From Phycisphaeraceae bacterium (GTDB taxonomy: Bacteria; Planctomycetota; Phycisphaerae; Phycisphaerales; Phycisphaeraceae), in NCBI GenBank assembly GCA_016763955.1, contig JAESSU010000187.1, positions 1 to 10,220 on the forward strand: a stretch of 10,220 bases of DNA. The letters are read 5' to 3'. Below are positions 6,035 through 10,220 of the stretch, piece after piece. The notes under the pieces are model-generated. The model was not told where the DNA came from. It worked only from the letters and a program-made list of their open reading frames with translations, and ran no database searches. Position numbers and translations under genes: made by a program. How positions within the stretch are numbered: the first letter of the stretch is position 1; each line of letters starts with the position of its first letter.

Positions 6035-6141
6035 GTTATTGAATAACGTGGATTATGATTTGCAAACGGTTGTTATTGATCGCACGATTGAGACTTTGAA
6101 CATCTTGTCAGATCACTGTCTGTATCAGGAGATGGGTTGTT

Positions 6142-7728
6142 ATGAAATATCTGTTTATGTGCATTTTTGCACTGTTAGGTCTTGCTTCTATTGCAACATG
6201 GAAAATGTTGCCTGCTTCCAAATATGATGTCCCTGTGGTTTATTGGGTCACCGACCCCAACCCTGCTCGGATTGAACAGATCGCCATTTTCCAGCGTTGG
6301 CTCAAGAAAGATCCCAGCCGTCCGGCGATGCATATACTCCTTGATGCGGCCAACTCGCGCACGGAAAAGAAAATTATCCAAGGTGTCTCAGGCGTAGGGG
6401 GAGACACGATGGACATCGGTGGCGGTGGCGGCATGCGTTACTTCAATGCCATCGGCCTACTTGAACCCGTGACCGAATTTGCAAAAAAATACAACTACGA
6501 TCTAAGTACCACCTACGAAGCGATCCGTCCGGAGCTGGCACAAGATGGTGAGCAATACATCTATCCTTGCAATGTTTACGCGACCGCTTACTGGGTAGAC
6601 AATGCACAGTTTGACGAGCTAGGGATGAAACATCCGCCCTTGCGTTGGGATTTTGATACCTTCGAACGCATTGGCAAAGAATATGTCACCAAAGCAAACA
6701 AGGGTAGCGATCGCCAGACAAGATTTCTGGCCAGCTCAGTGGACACCGAATTGCTTCACCGCTCCATGGGACTAGCCCGTTTCAATGAAACACTCACGCG
6801 ATGCCAACTCGATGACGAACGGTACATCAAAGCATTGGAGCTTAAATACAAATGGACCTACAAAGATCACATCGTCCCCACTGCTGCTGAAGCGAGCGGT
6901 TTTGATGTTGAGTCCGGTTATGGCGGGCCTGCGGTCTACCTGTTTAGCCAGGGCAATTATGCCATGTTCAATATGGGGCGTTACGCACTGATTCGCCTGC
7001 GTGAACTTCAGCAGGAACGATTGGACAGCGGCAAACCTCTGATGAAACTTGGCATCCTTGAACCGCCTCATGGTGGCTTCCCAATTACACGGACGGGGAC
7101 GCGTGCATTAGGTGTTTATAGCGGAGGCAAGAACAAAGAACTGGCGGTCATATTCCAGTCCTATCTGGCGAGCAAAGATTACAACATGCAGGTCGTCCGC
7201 GATGCAGATGCCTTACCACCTAATCCCAAATACACCAAGACAGCTGCTTTTGAAAAGCCTCTGCCCCTACTCCCCCCCACGACCCTTCTTAAAACGCTAT
7301 TCGCTTATTCTCCAGATGAATATTCTATGCTTAGCGATTTTAGAATTGATTTTTATGAAGCCCTAGATCAAGTCGATCGTGACAAGCCTTGGTCGATTAC
7401 AGACCTGCCGCGTCCTCCCCAAGCTGCTGCGATGAGCGATGCTGCGTATCAAGAAAAGCTTGCCCAGTTTGATCAACAGTACAACGCGTCACTACCGACC
7501 TACAAATCGGAATGGGGATTGCACGAACGCTTCTTATTTTTGATGGACAACATTGCCCTGCCAGCTGACATCACGCCCTTTGCTGTGCCCGATACCATAA
7601 GTATGGAAATCAGAAACGCTGAAGCTAAATACTTCAACGAGCGAGCCACAGTCGAAGAGGCTTCACAACGAGCAGCCACGCGTATCAATGCTGCGATCCA
7701 ACGCACACTGTCAGAAAATCCAGCCTAA
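6142..7728 (+). CDS. ABC importer solute-binding protein, sugar type, with probable premature stop
   Basis: The 528-residue product looks like a family 1 extracellular binding protein for carbohydrates. The N-terminus has a lysine then a hydrophobic stretch (4-18) with no lipobox cysteine, so it is probably a membrane-anchored or secreted protein. After it comes VPVVYWVTDPNPARIEQI, the first strand and helix of the fold, then IIQGVSGVGGDTMDIGGGG, YIYPCNVYATAYWVDNAQFDE (the hinge and early ligand region) and YAMFNMGRYALIRL. The family is usually 400-450 residues, so this is a long variant. AGGAG at 6127-6131, ten bases before the ATG, supports the start. Two permease genes follow, so it should deliver substrate to them; the substrate, probably a sugar or oligosaccharide, cannot be told. 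The stop at 7726-7728 seems premature, because coding-like sequence continues in the same frame to 7872. Confidence 0.85.
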   Translation: MKYLFMCIFALLGLASIATWKMLPASKYDVPVVYWVTDPNPARIEQIAIFQRWLKKDPSRPAMHILLDAANSRTEKKIIQGVSGVGGDTMDIGGGGGMRYFNAIGLLEPVTEFAKKYNYDLSTTYEAIRPELAQDGEQYIYPCNVYATAYWVDNAQFDELGMKHPPLRWDFDTFERIGKEYVTKANKGSDRQTRFLASSVDTELLHRSMGLARFNETLTRCQLDDERYIKALELKYKWTYKDHIVPTAAEASGFDVESGYGGPAVYLFSQGNYAMFNMGRYALIRLRELQQERLDSGKPLMKLGILEPPHGGFPITRTGTRALGVYSGGKNKELAVIFQSYLASKDYNMQVVRDADALPPNPKYTKTAAFEKPLPLLPPTTLLKTLFAYSPDEYSMLSDFRIDFYEALDQVDRDKPWSITDLPRPPQAAAMSDAAYQEKLAQFDQQYNASLPTYKSEWGLHERFLFLMDNIALPADITPFAVPDTISMEIRNAEAKYFNERATVEEASQRAATRINAAIQRTLSENPA

Positions 7729-7875
7729 AAACCTAAATACGATCAACTTTGTGAAGATCAAAAGAAGATCGATCAACTCCGAGCCGCCGGCCGCAAGGTT
7801 CCCGCCAAGTTGATTTCAAACCCATTCTACCTGCGATACTACCGTACCCAGGGCTGGCTCGAGGAACAGGAATAA
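7729..7875 (+). pseudogene. In-frame continuation of the solute-binding protein after its stop codon
   Basis: In the reading frame of the upstream gene, 48 codons follow the TAA before a second TAA (7873-7875). They read as ordinary protein: KPKYDQLCEDQKKIDQLRAA, then GRKVPAKLISNPFYLRYYRT, then QGWLEEQE. It has a charged helix and an aromatic tail (NPFYLRYY, QGW), but no start codon or ribosome-binding site of its own. It ends four bases before the permease ATG, the spacing expected of a normal operon junction, and contains the permease ribosome-binding site (AGGA, 7868-7871). From memory, planctomycete binding proteins of this type often end in a similar KVP...NPFYxxYY-GW segment. Thus the original protein was probably 577 residues long. 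Confidence 0.7.
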
Positions 7876-7879
7876 ATTC

Positions 7880-9397
7880 ATGAGTACCAAAAGCAATCGC
7901 ACGATTCGTGAGTTTGCGACAGGAGTAGGATTTATAGTTCCTAATATCCTTGGCTTTCTCACATTCACGACCATCCCGCTGGTGTTCTCCATGGTCATGG
8001 CGTTCACCAACTGGGACCTGAAACTCCACAACATGTTCAAGCCCGATGCGACGCCGCACTTTGTTGGGATTGATAACTTTGTCCGCCTGCTTAGTGACAG
8101 TGATTCCTACAAGTATCTGGGCAACACACTGTTCCTGATGATGGGAATGCCCTTTGCGGTGGGCGGTGCATTAATTTGCGCACTACTCCTAAGTAAAGAC
8201 CTTCGCGGTGGTAGCAAAAAAGCATCACTGATGTTGATGGCCGCCGGCTTGCTAGTCGCCTCATGTGTCATGCTTACACTCGTAGGAGCAGGCGCATCAG
8301 CCATGACGCTACTGATCTGTGGCATGGCTTGTACATTCCTCTTTGGGGGTACCCTCGGAGGCTCAACCGTCTACCGAACGCTGTTCTACTTGCCTCACTT
8401 CACTGCGGGTGTAGCCACTTTTTTGCTCTGGAAAAAACTTTACAATCCAGTGAGTGGCCCCGTGAATCAGGCGCTCAACCCACTGCTCGAAAACCTCACG
8501 GGGATCATTAACAATACCCCCTCGATACTCATTCAAAGCGGCCTACTACTGGCCATCATTGTCATGAGTGCAATCCTGCTATGGGGCGTACTTAAGCTCA
8601 ACAGCCTCTGGCGTGATGGCGACCTCGGATCAAAGGCCATTGTCCTCCCCATGATTTTCCTACTCGTCCCATCCTTCATGGCAGCTCAGTGGTTCCCCTC
8701 CGCAATAGCCCGATACGCCATCGCCATCATCGCGGGCATGCTATTGATCAAGACCTTGTTTACGATCTTTACCTCCAAACAAGTATTCAGTTGCAAACCC
8801 AGTAACGGCTTTGGAACCGCTGCAATGATGTGCCTGTTCCTGATGGTCGCTCAATTCGTCATCGTCGGCCTAGGGATCGTCGCATACAACCTGCCCCAAC
8901 TCGCAGCGATCACAACTGTAGAGGGTGTCTCTAACGGCGGGCTCACCGCACCCAACTGGCTCACCAGCTATCACTGGGCCAAGCCTGCCATTATGGTCAT
9001 GGGACTTTGGGGGGCAGTGGGCTCGAACAACATGATTCTGTATCTAGCAGCCCTGACCAACGTCCCCGGCGAACTCTATGAAGCAGCCGACATCGACGGT
9101 GCAACATCGTTCCAAAAATTCTGGAACGTCACCTGGCCTCAACTCGCTCCCACAACCTTCTTCATCGTCGTCATGGCGATGATCGGGGGTCTGCAAGGCG
9201 GCTTTGAAATGGCCCGCACCATGACCCAAGGCGGCCCAGCGGGTGCCACCACAACCCTATCCTATAGTATCTATACCGAAGGCTTTGTAACCGGGCGACT
9301 GGGCTTTAGCGCTTCATTTGCATGGGTCCTCTTTGCCATGGTCTTTTCCATCACAATGTTTAATTGGAAATTTGGGAGCCGATATGTCAACGACTAA
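7880..9397 (+). CDS. ABC importer permease, MalF-like, with extra membrane segments
   Basis: This is an inner-membrane permease subunit of a carbohydrate-type ABC importer. Conserved landmarks are the N-terminal helix and PNILGFLTFTTIPLVFSMVMAF, VGIDNFVRLL (62-71), VYRTLFYLPHFTAGVATFLLWKKLYNP (164-190) and the EAA loop that docks on the ATPase, ELYEAADIDGATSFQKFWNVTWP (from 398; E401, A402, A403, G407). The C-terminal TM segments include GGFEMARTMTQGGPAGATTTL. At 505 residues it is about 200 longer than typical MalF-like permeases of around 300. The excess lies in two hydrophobic insertions, about 112-162 and 207-357. The start is supported by AGGA at 7868-7871, eight bases upstream. The stop overlaps the next gene by 14 nt, which implies translational coupling. 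Confidence 0.92.
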   Translation: MSTKSNRTIREFATGVGFIVPNILGFLTFTTIPLVFSMVMAFTNWDLKLHNMFKPDATPHFVGIDNFVRLLSDSDSYKYLGNTLFLMMGMPFAVGGALICALLLSKDLRGGSKKASLMLMAAGLLVASCVMLTLVGAGASAMTLLICGMACTFLFGGTLGGSTVYRTLFYLPHFTAGVATFLLWKKLYNPVSGPVNQALNPLLENLTGIINNTPSILIQSGLLLAIIVMSAILLWGVLKLNSLWRDGDLGSKAIVLPMIFLLVPSFMAAQWFPSAIARYAIAIIAGMLLIKTLFTIFTSKQVFSCKPSNGFGTAAMMCLFLMVAQFVIVGLGIVAYNLPQLAAITTVEGVSNGGLTAPNWLTSYHWAKPAIMVMGLWGAVGSNNMILYLAALTNVPGELYEAADIDGATSFQKFWNVTWPQLAPTTFFIVVMAMIGGLQGGFEMARTMTQGGPAGATTTLSYSIYTEGFVTGRLGFSASFAWVLFAMVFSITMFNWKFGSRYVND

Positions 9398-10220
9398 ACC
9401 CGCCTTCACAAGTAATCGTCTGGTACCCAGGAAATTTTTTGGTTCATGGGGACTTCACCTGCTTCTCACAACCATGGCGTTGGGATTAGCATTACCCTTT
9501 GCATGGATGGTCCTCACCAGCTTCAAGCCGATGACCGAGGTGCAATCCACCAGCTGGATCCCCACGACCTGGCAGCCAAGTAATTACATGGAAGTCTTCA
9601 CGGTGGTCCCTTACGCTAAGTTCTACTGGAACTCGCTGTTCATCGCTTCATGGGTCACCACATTGCAGGTTCTTACCAGTGCCTTAGCAGCCTTTAGCTT
9701 CTCACGCTGCCAATGGGCCGGCCGGGACAAAGTCTTCCTGCTTTATCTCTCAACCATGATGCTCCCAGGCCTAGTCATGATGATTCCCAACTATCAAATC
9801 ATGATTACCCTTGGACTCGTTGATAGCTACATGGGGCTCATCCTCCCCGCAGCCTTCTCGGCCTTTGGCACCTTTTTGCTCCGACAGTTCATGCTCACCA
9901 TTTCTTCGAGCATTGACGAATCAGCGGAAATCGATGGTGCCAGCAAATGGCGACTGTTCTGGGATATCATTCTCCCACTGTGTCGGCCAGGACTCATCAC
10001 CTTGACCATCTTCACCTTCATGGGCAATTACAACAGCTTCTTCTGGCCGCTAGTCATGCTCAAGAGTGAATCAAAATACACCTTGCCCATCGGTCTGCTC
10101 TTCTTCGACTCCACAAGAGGCCAATCAACACACCTGATGATGGCAGCTGTCACCATGGCCGTGATCCCAATGATCCTCCTGTTTATCCTGCTCCAAAAAT
10201 ATCTAGTCAAAGGCATCCAA
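9384..10220 (+). CDS. ABC importer permease, MalG-like, cut by the window end
   Basis: The ATG at 9384, with GGGAG (9374-9378) five bases upstream, opens a frame of 279 codons that continues to the window end without a stop. The product is the second permease of the importer: a first TM helix at about 24-46 followed by LTSFKP, a periplasmic segment (TTWQPSNYMEVF), FYWNSLFIASWVTTLQVLTSALAAFSFSR (80-108), MMLPGLVMMIPNYQIMITLGLVDSY, and the EAA loop ESAEIDGASKWRLFWDIILP (179-198), whose conserved E, A and G contact the ATPase. The last residues, KYLVKGIQ, match the usual family ending, so only a few codons should be missing. It overlaps the upstream permease by 14 nt in another frame, so the two should be co-translated. 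No ATPase gene is visible. Confidence 0.93.
   Translation, partial: MSTTKPAFTSNRLVPRKFFGSWGLHLLLTTMALGLALPFAWMVLTSFKPMTEVQSTSWIPTTWQPSNYMEVFTVVPYAKFYWNSLFIASWVTTLQVLTSALAAFSFSRCQWAGRDKVFLLYLSTMMLPGLVMMIPNYQIMITLGLVDSYMGLILPAAFSAFGTFLLRQFMLTISSSIDESAEIDGASKWRLFWDIILPLCRPGLITLTIFTFMGNYNSFFWPLVMLKSESKYTLPIGLLFFDSTRGQSTHLMMAAVTMAVIPMILLFILLQKYLVKGIQ

Larger units (their letters stand above)
5561..6141. other. 581-bp region without a convincing gene, rich in dyad symmetry
   Basis: Short open frames here (for example 5725-5922 plus, 5707-5943 minus, 5961-6227 plus) lack ribosome-binding sites and recognisable motifs, and their cysteine- and histidine-rich composition looks like chance. The region instead contains a hairpin (5592-5615), two adjacent perfect palindromes (5752-5766, 5769-5787), a palindrome within a promoter spacer (5964-5975) and a leader hairpin (5996-6034). 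It appears to be the control region of the ABC importer operon that starts at 6142, perhaps with decayed sequence on its left side. Confidence 0.55.

Noticed and set aside
5961..6227. Plus-strand frame of 88 residues running into the solute-binding protein gene
   Set aside because: It starts inside the promoter palindrome, overlaps the real gene by 86 bases in another frame, and has no ribosome-binding site.
7733..8059. Minus-strand frame of 108 residues covering the binding-protein tail and permease start
   Set aside because: It is antisense to a clear permease start and to the coding-like tail, with no ribosome-binding site or motif.

Overview
The window looks like chromosomal DNA of moderate GC from a bacterium, most likely a planctomycete (perhaps Phycisphaerae). 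Three things point there: the short membrane protein with an N-terminal CxxCG...CPECG zinc ribbon, a style common in planctomycetes; the divergent, large sugar-ABC proteins; and weak or absent Shine-Dalgarno sequences in front of several genes. This assignment is inference from protein style, with no marker gene to prove it. There is no CRISPR array, phage, transposase or RNA gene that I can support, and I did not find a clearly new multi-gene system.

Layout. Bases 1-418 (minus) hold the N-terminal part of mnmG (tRNA wobble-uridine modification), cut by the window edge. A 198-bp divergent gap follows and carries a long imperfect inverted repeat. On the plus strand come a PcrA/UvrD-type helicase (617-2980), trpF (3032-3676) and a zinc-ribbon six-helix membrane protein (3712-4578). 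They are closely spaced and could be co-transcribed. A lipoprotein with a rhodanese fold that lacks its catalytic cysteine converges on them (4647-5078, minus). Its stop codon lies inside a 12-bp tandem repeat. A divergent 89-residue orphan ORF starts at 5291.

Bases 5561-6141 hold no convincing gene but are rich in dyad symmetry: a GC-rich hairpin, two adjacent perfect palindromes, and a good sigma70-type promoter whose 17-bp spacer contains a perfect 12-bp palindrome. The predicted leader of about 150 nt begins with a hairpin. This region leads into a sugar-type ABC importer operon: a membrane-anchored solute-binding protein (6142-7728), an unusually long MalF-like permease (7880-9397) and a MalG-like permease (9384 to the window end, truncated by the edge, overlapping the previous gene by 14 nt). 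No ATPase gene is visible.

The most notable observation is that the binding-protein gene stops at an in-frame TAA at 7726-7728, yet the same frame continues as protein-like sequence for another 48 codons, to a second TAA at 7873-7875, four bases before the permease start. This looks like a nonsense mutation, a sequencing error or a read-through stop near the end of the gene. It also explains the otherwise odd 151-bp gap inside the operon.
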